A DNA stretch of 64,000 nucleotides, from positions 65,132,883-65,196,882 of the forward strand of contig CM069454.1 of the NCBI GenBank assembly GCA_035610835.1, given 5' to 3'. The translations under genes were made by a program, and so were the position numbers. Positions within the stretch are counted from its first letter, which is position 1. The number at the start of each line of letters is the position of its first letter. This stretch comes from Ophiura sarsii. Lineage: Eukaryota > Echinodermata > Ophiuroidea > Amphilepidida > Ophiuridae. This document shows, piece after piece, positions 40,131 to 51,500 of the stretch. The notes under the pieces are model-generated. The model did no database searches and was not told the origin of the DNA. It saw only the letters and a program-made list of their open reading frames with translations.

Positions 40131-41293
40131 TCTTACTATAATTCACCGTATGTTGTATGTATGTATGTATGTATGTATGTGAGTATGTATGTATCCCGAA
40201 AAGGCTTTCTCATTTGGCATTTTAAAGCCGTGAATATTTCACTGATACTGGATGATGACCTGACACGGGTTATAAGCTATAAATGGCCGAAAACCGTACA
40301 GAATTGACCGAGATATGAGCAAAATTATGTCCAATTTAGGGCCTTTCAGCCCGGCTTTTGAGACTATTTCTACGGGCCATGTTTGTTTTTTCTCTATGCG
40401 AACACTGTAACCATGCAGTCGGCGCGCGTTGCACATAGCGCGCAGCAGTGCGCCATGCAAAATAAACGCGCACACGCACTACACCCACGCACCCCTACAC
40501 ACGCGGGCGGGCAAATATTGGAGAAATACGCTGCAGCACGGGAGTTGGTTACGGTTTAGGCCTTGGGGTTGCATAAGCCACGGGGCGGGGGCGGGGCGGT
40601 GACGGTTAGGGGTTGTATGTAATGATCCCCTTAGTGCCTACATGTAGGTTATGTTAGGGTTATGTGGTTTGGGATGGGGTTAATAAAGAAATGTATTATT
40701 AAATTGCGTAACGATGGTGTCAGATGTGGGATTTGATACTGTATGTGAGACGCGGGCGGACAAATATTGGAGAAATACGCCGCGCTACGGGGGATGGTTA
40801 AGGTTAGACCTTGGCGTTGAGATAAGCCGCGGGGCGTGGAACATTGGGCCTTGGGGTTGAGATATGTCACGGGGCGGGGCGGGCGGGGCGGTGACGAATG
40901 GGGTTGTGTGTTATGATGTAATGTGGTTTGGGAGACAGGGGGTTAATGAAGAAATGTGATGCTAAATTGCGTAACGGATATGCCACGGGCGGGGGCGGGG
41001 GAGTGACGGGTGGGGTACGGGAGATGGTTAAGGTTTAGGCATTGGGAGTTGAAATATGCCAAGGGGCGTGGGCGGGCGGGGGGTCTTTTCTAATTGAAAT
41101 GTGAAAACTTTTGAATTAATCCTACTACAAAACCTTTTGATTTAAAACAAAAATGTTTTAGATATTGTTCTATTTCTATTATGTGTTTCGTTATAAATTT
41201 TCTAACACTTTAAGTTGTTTGATTTTGTAGGTGTTCGATCTGGTAGGCCCTACTCCCTAGCGGGAGAGCCCGTCCGAAGGACGGGCGTCCCGC
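40131..41293 (+). mobile_element. Helitron-like element, array unit 5, end lost
   Basis: Begins TCTTACTATAATTCACCGTA after unit 4 and keeps the terminal hairpin, but reads GTCCCGCCATTAC where the others have CCGCTAG. The last bases are lost just before the Gypsy LTR at 41313. Confidence 0.78.
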
Positions 41294-41312
41294 CATTACA
41301 AAATAATAATAC

Positions 41313-42210
41313 TGTAGCGGGAATTGGATTTAGTTTTTTTTTAATATTTAAAAATGTATTCATCATATGTTAAAATATTACCCTTATTTTACCTTGTCCG
41401 TGAGTGGGCCATGAAATGCCCTGGTCCCCACCCACGGAGCAATTGGTTAGCAATTGACTAGCAATAGGGGTATGACCCTATTGCCTAATTGGTTTAGGCG
41501 TGCGTGGTACAGCGGAAAGCCAAACGGAAGCGCCATTGATGTTCGGTGTACACGCGACTAAGTAAAATACGTGACGTTGTGGTGGAAAATGTCTAAAACG
41601 AAAGGATATATTGCTCGTTGTAAGCGATCAGTTGGATTTATCAATAGAAGATTTTTCCGTGGATGATTTAGGGAATCGTGACAGAAAGTGTGACGGAAGT
41701 AATAGGTGAACTGAAGATTGGGAATGCTCATATTGTAGAGCGATACTAACGCTCCATGGTGGTACAATTTTCTTTCGTTTTGGTGGTACAATCTTTATTT
41801 TTTGGTGGTACAATTTTCAAATCTCCAATTTCAGTTTCTTTTTGATCCTTAATTCTAAGTTTTATTTTTAGTCTTCCCCATTTTTCACTTTGGTACAATT
41901 CTCACTTTCAACTTTATTTTCGTCAATCTGGGCTAAGTTATGTAAATAACACTTGGAATTTGTAGATGCTGTAGTTGTGGAGTGGTGTGGTTGCGAAATA
42001 AATGGTACATAGAATATTAACCTAATTGTCCGGTGCTTTGTTCTTCACGGTAGAAAAGCAGGTTCTGCCCTGCAAACTAACCCACGTGGTCTTATAAATC
42101 AGGTTTCTAATTTCAACCCTGCCCAAACTTAAATTAAACCCAAAAAAAATTAGTGGTGTCAGATTGGCAAAATTGCATTCTGCACGCTTCGTGGTCTCGG
42201 TCCCGCCACA
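41313..42210 (+). repeat. 5' LTR of Ty3/Gypsy element
   Basis: Begins TGTAGCGGGAATTGG and ends CGGTCCCGCCACA. The 3' copy starts TGTGAAGCGGGAATTGG, so two bases were lost here. It contains three GGTGGTACAAT phrases (41758-41815). A primer-binding site follows at once. Confidence 0.9.
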
Positions 42211-42212
42211 AG

Positions 42213-42232
42213 TGGTGTCAGATGTGGGATTT
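42213..42232 (+). promoter_or_regulatory. Primer-binding site, tRNA-Leu type
   Basis: TGGTGTCAGATGTGGGATTT: its complement ends in CCA and resembles the 3' end of animal tRNA-Leu (about two mismatches, from memory). It would prime minus-strand cDNA. Repeated at 44966-44985 in the duplicated segment. Confidence 0.75.
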
Positions 42233-42304
42233 CTTTTTTTTTGTCGACAAGGTTTCTGGTAAGTTGGGGTAATTTCTATTTCAGTGGTTAACGGGCTCGA
42301 GGAG

Positions 42305-44186
42305 ATGAGTGAAACAGAGCGTCGTGTGAGTGAAACAGAGGGGCATCGTGCGAGTGAAACAGAGCGTCGTATGAGTGAAACAGAGGGGCATCGTGCGAGA
42401 GCAACAGAGCGTCGTATGAGTGAAGCAGAGGGGCATCGTGCGAGAGCAACAGGGCGTCATATGAGTGAAGGAGAGGGGCATCGTGCGAGAGCAACAGGGC
42501 GTCATATGAGTGAAGGAGAGGGACATCGTGCGAGAGCAACAGGGCGTCATATGAGTGAAGGAGAGGGGCATCGTGCGAGAGCAACAGGGCGTCGTATGAG
42601 TGAAGGAGAGGAGCGTCATGGTGGTGGAGGTGACGTGGAGAGTGTTGGTGGTAGAGCTGCAGAGAGAATTGGTGGCGAAGTGGATTTGGGTGTTTTGGGA
42701 AATATCGACAAAAGTGGTGAGAGTCGACCCTTGAGTGATGTGGAGCGTGTCGACAAGGGTGGAGATTGTCGACCTTTTGGTAACGTGGGAAGTGTCGACA
42801 AAAGTGGAGGTCGACAGTGGAATGATGATGGAGGTGCTGGTTTTGGTGCTAGTGGCGAGGTCAGACGTAGTGTCGGTGTTGGTGGAGGTCGACAGGGAGG
42901 TGATGTTGAGAGAGTTGCCGAAAGTGTAGGAGGTAGTAGAATGAGGAGTTCTGAACGAGGTGGTGGTGGGCATGAAAGTGGTGGTGAATCTGTGTATTTT
43001 AGTAGTGAGGAGAGTGAACAGATTGTGTTGGTGCCTCAGGGTATTCCTGAACGAGTGCGGCGTGTAAAAGAGTGGATTAGTGAGGGTGATTCTTTCCATG
43101 AGGCTAATAGTCCGGTAATCCGTGAGCAATTTCAGAGGGAAAGAGAGAGGCGTGGACAACAAGGTGCAATTAATGCGATTGTTGACAGACAGCACGTGGC
43201 TGTCGAGGTTGGCGAGGAGCCGAGCAAGGGGAGTGGTGGAGGCATGATGAGAGTTGGGGATATGGGCGTTGCGTATAGAGAGCGCATGCTCGCAGAAAAG
43301 GCAGAGAGGATGAGAGCGCGTGAGGTAAGGGTTGACCAGAGGGAGAGTGGTGTGCGTTGCAGAGAGGATGTGTGTGAGGAGAGAGCGAAAAAGTTAGATG
43401 AAGAATGGGTTCATTAGGAAGAGAGGCAAACAGGGTTGGAGGGTGAACGGAAAGAAAATGAAGAGAGTTTGAGAGAGCGAGAACAGAGTTTCTCCGCTAA
43501 CGTTGAGGCTGAGCAGAGGCGCTTGACGAAAGTAAGGGATGAGGTGGAGTGGCAAAAAGAGGAGGTAGAGAAGAGTAAGCACGAGTTGGCGAGTCATGAA
43601 CACAAGAAGAGGGTGGACCGTGAACGAAGGGGATATGAAGAGAGTTTGAGAGAACGAGAACGGTGTTCCCGTGCGGCAGAAGAGGAGGCTGAGCAGAGGC
43701 GCTTGGCGAACGAACGGGATGAGGTGAAGTCCCAGAAAGAGGAGGCAGAGAGAAGAAGGTGTGAGCGGGAGAGTCGCGAAGAATACGAGAAGAGGTTAGA
43801 AGAGGTCCGGAGAGAACACGAGAAGAGGGTGGAAGACGTCCGAAGGGAATATGAAAAGATTTCGAGAGAGCGAGAACAGAGTCTTTGCGCTAAAACTGAG
43901 GCTGAGCAGAGGCGCCTGTCGAAGTGGAGGGAGGAGGTGATGCGGGAGAAAGAGTGGTTGGAGAAGGCTAGGTGTGAGTCAGTGAGGCGTGAACACCAAA
44001 TAGACGAGGGATCAAAGGAAGTACGATTCGACCGTAACAGGGCCGAACAGGTACAGGGTCCCGTAGGGAGATGGAGGTCGTGTCAGACTGAAGGTAGTGA
44101 TCGGGAGTTATCGCAAGGAGGAAGGCAGGATGATGTATTTGAGAGGGAGATGGGGCCTACGGTCCCAGAAAGGAGTGGGAGTTCCC
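42305..44186 (+). pseudogene. Gypsy gag, first (duplicated, truncated) copy
   Basis: Starts at ATG 42305 (MSETERRVSETEGHRASETE), with six to eight 14-residue repeats (MSEGEGHRARATGR type), a Gly-rich stretch, then a long Glu/Arg-rich coiled coil. TAG at 43415-43417 breaks the frame where copy 2 has a tyrosine codon. The frame then stays open to the duplication junction at 44186, where it runs into LTR sequence. The capsid and zinc-knuckle parts are therefore missing from this copy. Confidence 0.85.
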
Positions 44187-44963
44187 ACGGAGCAATTGGT
44201 TAGCAATTGACTAGCAATAGGGGTATGACCCTATTGCCTAATTGGTTTAGGCGTGCGTGGTACAGCGGAAAGCCAAACGGAAGCGCCATTGATGTTCGGT
44301 GTACACGCGACTAAGTAAAATACGTGACGTTGTGGTGGAAAATGTCTAAAACGAAAGGATATATTGCTCGTTGTAAGCGATCAGTTGGATTTATCAATAG
44401 AAGATTTTTCCGTGGATGATTTAGGGAATCGTGACAGAAAGTGTGACGGAAGTAATAGGTGAACTGAAGATTGGGAATGCTCATATTGTAGAGCGATACT
44501 AACGCTCCATGGTGGTACAATTTTCTTTCGTTTTGGTGGTACAATCTTTATTTTTTGGTGGTACAATTTTCAAATCTCCAATTTCAGTTTCTTTTTGATC
44601 CTTAATTCTAAGTTTTATTTTTAGTCTTCCCCATTTTTCACTTTGGTACAATTCTCACTTTCAACTTTATTTTCGTCAATCTGGGCTAAGTTATGTAAAT
44701 AACACTTGGAATTTGTAGATGCTGTAGTTGTGGAGTGGTGTGGTTGCGAAATAAATGGTACATAGAATATTAACCTAATTGTCCGGTGCTTTGTTCTTCA
44801 CGGTAGAAAAGCAGGTTCTGCCCTGCAAACTAACCCACGTGGTCTTATAAATCAGGTTTCTAATTTCAACCCTGCCCAAACTTAAATTAAACCCAAAAAA
44901 AATTAGTGGTGTCAGATTGGCAAAATTGCATTCTGCACGCTTCGTGGTCTCGGTCCCGCCACA
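44187..44963 (+). repeat. Partial LTR inside the element (start of duplicated unit)
   Basis: Identical or nearly so to LTR positions 41434-42210. It begins at ACGGAGCAATTGG directly after the gag bases GTTCCC. This is the junction of a tandem duplication, with CCC shared at the join. Confidence 0.9.
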
Positions 44964-45057
44964 AGTGGTGTCAGATGTGGGATTTCTTTTTTTTTGTCGA
45001 CAAGGTTTCTGGTAAGTTGGGGTAATTTCTATTTCAGTGGTTAACGGGCTCGAGGAG

Positions 45058-48000
45058 ATGAGTGAAACAGAGCGTCGTGTGAGTGAAACAGAGGGGCATC
45101 GTGCGAGTGAAACAGAGCGTCGTATGAGTGAAACAGAGGGGCATCGTGCGAGAGCAACAGAGCGTCGTATGAGTGAAGCAGAGGGGCATCGTGCGAGAGC
45201 AACAGGGCGTCATATGAGTGAAGGAGAGGGGCATCGTGCGAGAGCAACAGGGCGTCATATGAGTGAAGGAGAGGGGCATCGTGCGAGAGCAACAGGGCGT
45301 CATATGAGTGAAGGAGAGGGGCATCGTGCGAGAGCAACAGGGCGTCGTATGAGTGAAGGAGAGGAGCGTCATGGTGGTGGCAGAGAGGAGCGTCGTGGTG
45401 GTGGAGGTGACGTGGAGAGTGTTGGTGGTAGAGCTGCAGAGAGAATTGGTGGCGAAGTGGATTTGGGTGTTTTGGGAAATATCGACAAAAGTGGTGAGAG
45501 TCGACCCTTGAGTGATGTGGAGCGTGTCGACAAGGGTGGAGATTGTCGACCTTTTGGTAACGTGGGAAGTGTCGACAAAAGTGGAGGTCGACAGTGGAAT
45601 GATGGTGGAGGTGCTGGTTTTGGTGCTAGTGGCGAGGTCAGACGTAGTGTCGGTGTTGGTGGAGGTCGACAGGGAGGTGATGTTGAGAGAGTTGCCGAAA
45701 GTGTAGGAGGTAGTAGAATGAGGAGTTCTGAACGAGGTGGTGGTGGGCATGAAAGTGGTGGTGAATCTCTGTATTTTAGTAGTGAGGAGAGTGAACAGAT
45801 TGTGTTGGTGCCTCAGGGTATTCCTGAACGAGTGCGGCGTGTAAAAGAGTGGATTAGTGAGGGTGATTCTTTCCATGAGGCTAATAGTCCGGTAATCCGT
45901 GAGCAATTTCAGAGGGAAAGAGAGAGGCGTGGACAACAAGGTGCAATTAATGCGATTGTTGACAGACAGCACGTGGCTGTCGAGGTTGGCGAGGAGCCGA
46001 GCAAGGGGAGTGGTGGAGGCATGATGAGAGTTGGGGATATGGGCGTTGCGTATAGAGAGCGCATGCTCGCAGAAAAGGCAGAGAGGATGAGAGCGCGTGA
46101 GGTAAGGGTTGACCAGAGGGAGAGTGGTGTGCGTTGCAGAGAGGATGTGTGTGAGGAGAGAGCGAAAAAGTTAGATGAAGAATGGGTTCATTATGAAGAG
46201 AGGCAAACAGGGTTGGAGGGTGAACGGAAAGAAAATGAAGAGAGTTTGAGAGAGCGAGAACAGAGTTTCTCCGCTAACGTTGAGGCTGAGCAGAGGCGCT
46301 TGACGAAAGTAAGGGATGAGGTGGAGTGGCAAAAAGAGGAGGTAGAGAAGAGTAAGCACGAGTTGGCGAGTCATGAACACAAGAAGAGGGTGGACCGTGA
46401 ACGAAGGGGATATGAAGAGAGTTTGAGAGAACGAGAACGGTGTTCCCGTGCGGCAGAAGAGGAGGCTGAGCAGAGGCGCTTGGCGAACGAACGGGATGAG
46501 GTGAAGTGCCAGAAAGAGGAGGCAGAGAGAAGAAGGTGTGAGCGGGAGAGTCGCGAAGAATACGAGAAGAGGTTAGAAGAGGTCCGGAGAGAACACGAGA
46601 AGAGGGTGGAAGACGTCCGAAGGGAATATGAAAAGATTTCGAGAGAGCGAGAACAGAGTCTTTGCGCTAAAACTGAGGCTGAGCAGAGGCGCCTGTCGAA
46701 GTAGAGGGAGGAGGTGATGCGGGAGAAAGAGTGGTTGGAGAAGGCTAGGTGTGAGTCAGTGAGGCGTGAACACCAAATAGACGAGGGATCAAAGGAAGTA
46801 CGATTCGACCGTAACAGGGCCGAACAGGTACAGGGTCCCGTAGGGAGATGGAGGTCGTGTCAGACTGAAGGTAGTGATCGGGAGTTATCGCAAGGAGGAA
46901 GGCAGGATGATGTATTTGAGAGGGAGATGGGGCCTACGGTCCCAGAAAGGAGTGGGAGTTCCCGTGGTAGAAGTAGAGAAAGAAGAGAGTTCGATCGAAA
47001 TATGCCTCAGAGGAGACGAGTGAGGAGAGAACGGAGTGAGGATTCAAGGCGAAAGAGGGGGCAAAGTCCTCGAGGTGACAGCGATGTGGAGGATGTGATT
47101 GCCGAAGAGAGTGATGACGCACCTCGACCGACTTTGCGTCGGACAAAGAGGGTGCGAAATAGAGCGGAATATGAAGCCTATACTAGGCGGGAGGAGAAAC
47201 CCAAGCGGGAGATGAATCCACAGAAGTTTGAGGGAAAAGGGAATTGGAGAGCGTTTCATAGGCATTTCGAGGTGTGTAGAGAATACAACAAGTGGACTGA
47301 TAAAGAGGCTGCCCTGTGGTTGTATTCAAGCTGCCACGGCAGTGCTTTAAATGTACTGGCTGCGAGTGATACAGACCCTCAAGAGGTGGGTTACGGGAGG
47401 CTAGTTCGGCTGATGACGAAGGAATTTGGGCCGCGGGAGGACCCAGATAATTGGTACGCCGAGTTGCAACTACGAGAGCAGAAACCAAACGAAAGCTATT
47501 ATGATCTAGCACAAGAGATAAAGAGGTTGACGTTGCTGGCAATGCCGGACTCTTCGAAGGGAGAAAGAGATAGGGCAGCTCGTTGCCACTTTGGGAGAGC
47601 CATCTCCGATTCAGATATGAGGAAAGAGGTACATCGGTTTTCTTCGGGCACCTTGGAAGAGATGCTAGATAGGGTGGAAAGGAGTAGCTCGTTTGAAAAG
47701 ATGGAGCAGCGGAGAGGACGGCCTCATAGGATTAGCCATACCCGCACGCTCGGGGCGCAGAGTCTGTCTACGGACGATACCCAGAGACAAATGCAGGACG
47801 GGTTCGAGAGAGTGGTTAGGGCAATTGAGGCTCGGAGTGTACCGGTAGCGAGTGAGAATAAAGATAGGAAGGAGAGAATTGCCGATGCGCGGGTAGAGGG
47901 GTTGAAGTCGGAGGTGAGTGAGTTAAAGTCAATGACACAGGTCGTGCTGGAAGCCCTTAAATCTGGCCGGACTAGTGTGGCGCCTGTTGTCCCGGGCGGA

Positions 48001-48525
48001 AGTACATGGAGTAGTGGACCGCAGCCTGGTAATTATAGTATGCCGCCTCCAGCTGGTTATGGCGGGCAGACTTTCGGTGGTGCTCAACCGCTTCATGGTC
48101 CTACGTCCATGCCAAGCCAGAAAGGTCAGGAATGTTACAAGTGTCGACAGCCAGGACACCTTGCGAGGGATTGTAAGGCTGAGGTGCGCCAGAGTTGCTT
48201 TAAGTGTGGGGAGATTGGCCATTTTGCGAGAGAGTGTCCGACCGCCGTTCCGCAAGGTTGCTTTAAGTGTGGGGAGATTGGCCATTTCGCGAGAGATTGT
48301 CAGGCCGCCGTTGCGCCGAGTTGTTTTAAGTGCGGGAATGTAGGGCACATTGCCCGTGAGTGTAGTCACAAAGGAATAGTGTGTTACCGCTGTAAGCAAG
48401 AAGGCCACATTGGGCCGAATTGTCCTGCACAAGGTACCGGCATAATGTCGGGAAACGGGGGTGGACCGACCCAAGGGCCCGGGGGCAGGTCTCCGACGGC
48501 AGCAGGGTCCAACAAGGGGAAGTAA
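45058..48525 (+). pseudogene. Gypsy Gag polyprotein, full-length copy with one TAG
   Basis: About 1,155 codons from ATG 45058. Order: 14-residue N-terminal repeats (to 45370); a Gly/Ser-rich part; a long Glu/Arg coiled coil (46020-46950); an Arg/Ser-rich stretch; a capsid-like (Retrotrans_gag) domain with WRAFHRHFEVCREYN and WYAELQLREQKPNESYYDL (47215-47560); and five CCHC zinc knuckles (CYKCRQPGHLARDC at about 48133, then CFKCGEIGHFAREC, two more CFKCG types, and CYRCKQEGHIGPNC at about 48381). Gag packages element RNA into particles. TAG at 46702-46704 replaces a tryptophan codon present in copy 1 (43925-43927). TAA ends the frame at 48523-48525, inside the start of pol. Confidence 0.88.
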
Positions 48526-51500
48526 GGAGAAGGAAGGAAGAGGAGAGGAGCGATGGGGAGAGAGGGGTGCCGGAGAGCAATGAACATGGCGGGGGTGTCA
48601 GGGGTCAACAATGGGGATATCACAAGCAAAATGGTTGGACGAGTTATCAGTTGGAGCGTGAGTGGCAGCCGGATGCTAATTATTGCAACTATTGTAAAGA
48701 ACCAGGGCATTGGAAGCGAGAGTGTCCGACGTTACGAGCTAAGCAAGGGATGTTAGGAACACGGGGTGTATTGAGGGGGAAAGAAGAAGAAGTGGTGAGA
48801 CGGGAGAAGGAGCGAATAGAACAACAGCGTAGGAGACTTCATGAGTCGAACAATAAAGAGGGACACCAAAAGAAAGATGTTGAAGTACGAAAGGAGGAGA
48901 AGAATCAGAAGAGCGAGGAGAAGGGTCAACCAGCAGAGAAGCTGGGGAAGATAGAACCCGTAAAGAATGGAGTAAATGATAAGGTCCAAAAGGTTATTAC
49001 GGTGCAAGGAGTGAGTGTAAAAGAGGTGAAGCCAGGACGAGATTTCTACGCACCGGTAGAAGTTCAGAAAGAGGAGATGTTGTTGTTGGTTGATACCGGG
49101 AGTTCCAACACCTTATTGACCAATGAACAGTATCTCCGCATCCCTAGAGAGGCTAGACCTGAATTAAAACCAGTAAATATAGAACTGATCCAAGCAGATG
49201 GTGGAGGTGTCGAGATTCATGGTGGGGTCGAAGTTGAGTTGAAGATTGGCGGCCAGAGTCTTCAAGTATTTGTGGTAGTGGCGGATGTGAAGAGTGGCAT
49301 GTTAGGGATGGATGTCCTTGAACGAGTGCACGCCGTTCTAGATTTTGGGAAGTGTCAGTTAGGGGTTAGAGGCGGAGTGGTGCAATTACGATCGAGTAAG
49401 GGTGACAAGCTGCACGTGCGGGTGTGTGTCACAAGGGATGTCACAATTCCGGCCCGGCATCAGCTGTGTGTGTCGGCAGACATAGCAGATTCGAGTGAGA
49501 AGAGGTTGGGGATGGTGGAGCCACTGGATGGTAGTATTCTGTTAGACGAAGGGTTGATGGTTGGAAGAGGTATAGTCACGGCCGGAGATGGGGCATTTCC
49601 GGTTTCGGTCATTAACGTGAGTGATAGGCCCCGCATCATGAAACAAGGGACAGTACTGGCCAAGATGGTAGAGGTTGGTGAGGAAGATGTGTGTGAAGAT
49701 GGAGTGACGGGCAACAAGGAAGAGAGTGTGGAGGGCATGGATTTACCAGAGTACTTAGAGGAGTTGGCTAAGAGAAGTACTGAAGGAATGGGGAAAGAGG
49801 ATAAGGATAAGGTTTTGACCCTGTTGATTAAGTACCAGGATGTATTTTCGAGTGGTGAATACGATATAGGGAGAACAACCCTTGTTAGGCATTCGATTGA
49901 CACAGGCGACGCCCGACCCATACGTCAACCACTTAGACGATCAGCACCTGTGCAGAGGGAGGAAGTAGAACGACAGGTTAAGGAATTGGTAGATAAAGGA
50001 ATGATAAGTCCCTCCGATAGTCCTTGGTCAAGCCCGGTGGTGTTAGTGGCAAAGAAAGACGGCTCTAAGCGACTGTGTCTAGACTATAGGAAATTAAATG
50101 AGGTAACGGTCAAGGACGCATACCCGTTGCCTAGGATTGATGACTCATTAGATTCCCTCGGAGGTGCTAAGTGTTTCGTCGCGTTGGATCTGGCAGCTGG
50201 GTATTGGCAGGTGGAGATGGATGAGGATGCTCGTGAAAAGTCGGCATTCTCAACGGCAAGTGGGCTATACGCGTGGAATGTGTTACCTTTTGGGCTATGC
50301 AATGCACCCTCCACGTTCGAAAGATTGATGGAGAGTGTGTTGGCTGGATTGAGGTGGGAGACCTTACTAGTATACTTGGACGACGTAATAGTATTCGGAA
50401 ATACGATATCAGAAACGGTAGACCGGTTAGAGGCTGTACTAGTTAGATTCCGAGAGGCCGGGCTTAAACTAAAACCGTCGAAGTGCCACATGTTTAAGGA
50501 GGAAGTTAACTACCTGGGGCACGTAGTGTCAGAGAAGGGAATTCATACGGACCCGAAGAAAATTGAAGCTGTAAAGGAGTGGCCAACACCGAGGACGCCG
50601 ACGCATGTCCGGAGTTTTCTGGGGTTGGCATCGTATTACCGCAGATTTATCCGAGGTTTTGCCGACATTGCAGCGCCATTGCATAAGCTGACGGAGAAGG
50701 AGGCGAAGACGAATTTTGAGTGGACAGAACCGTGTCAGGAGGCTTTCGACACACTGAAAGATGCACTGATTTCGGCACCCATCTTGGGGTACCCGAGAGA
50801 TGAGGGACAGTTTATCCTCGACACCGATGCCAGTAACTTCGCACTTGGAGGTGTTCTGTCACAAGAGCAAGATGGAGTAGAAAGGGTGATTGCCTACGGT
50901 AGCAAATCCTTGTCGAAACAGGAGAGGAATTACTGCGTGACGAGAAGGGAGTTGTTGGCAGTGGTTGTCTTTGTAAAGAAATACCGACATCATTTGCTGG
51001 GTAGAGTGGTAAAAGTGAGGACAGACCACGGGTCTTTAAGGTGGTTGAAGAATTTCAAGAACCCCGAGGGTCAGTTAGCCCGGTGGCTGGAGGTTCTGTC
51101 GTCGTTTAACCTGTTAATAGAGTATCGGCCGGGTGTGCGTCATCAGAATGCGGATGGGCTGTCCCGCATTCCATGTAAACAATGTGGACAGAATGAGGCG
51201 AAGCGGGTGGCCGAGATAAAACGAGACGAGCGGGAGCAATGGGAAGAGATGAAATTTGTGGTGGGGGATGTTGAGGAAGTGACCGAGGAGAGAAGGGAAA
51301 TGTGTGACATGGGGTGCCAGACAGAGGAGAGAAGGGAAAAGTGTGACCTAGGGTGTCAGACCGAGGATCTAGATGTGGTGGCAGAGTCGGAGAAGGGAGG
51401 GGTGAATGTAGCCACTACTGTGTTACAAGAGGAGGCTGATGGCGAGGTAGAGAAAAAGGCTGTGTTACCAGAGGGGATCGATGGTGAGATAGAGGAAATG

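Noticed and set aside
42281..43195. 304-codon antisense frame opposite gag (and its twin at 45034-45972)
   Set aside because: The regular CCSRTMPLSFTHM pattern is the complement of the 42-bp gag repeats. The sense strand has the conserved retroelement order, so the antisense frame is a shadow.
48480..48525. Canonical -1 slippery heptamer at the gag/pol overlap
   Set aside because: The closest in-frame candidate (C AAG GGG near 48513-48519) breaks the X XXY YYZ rule at the first base, so no site is called.
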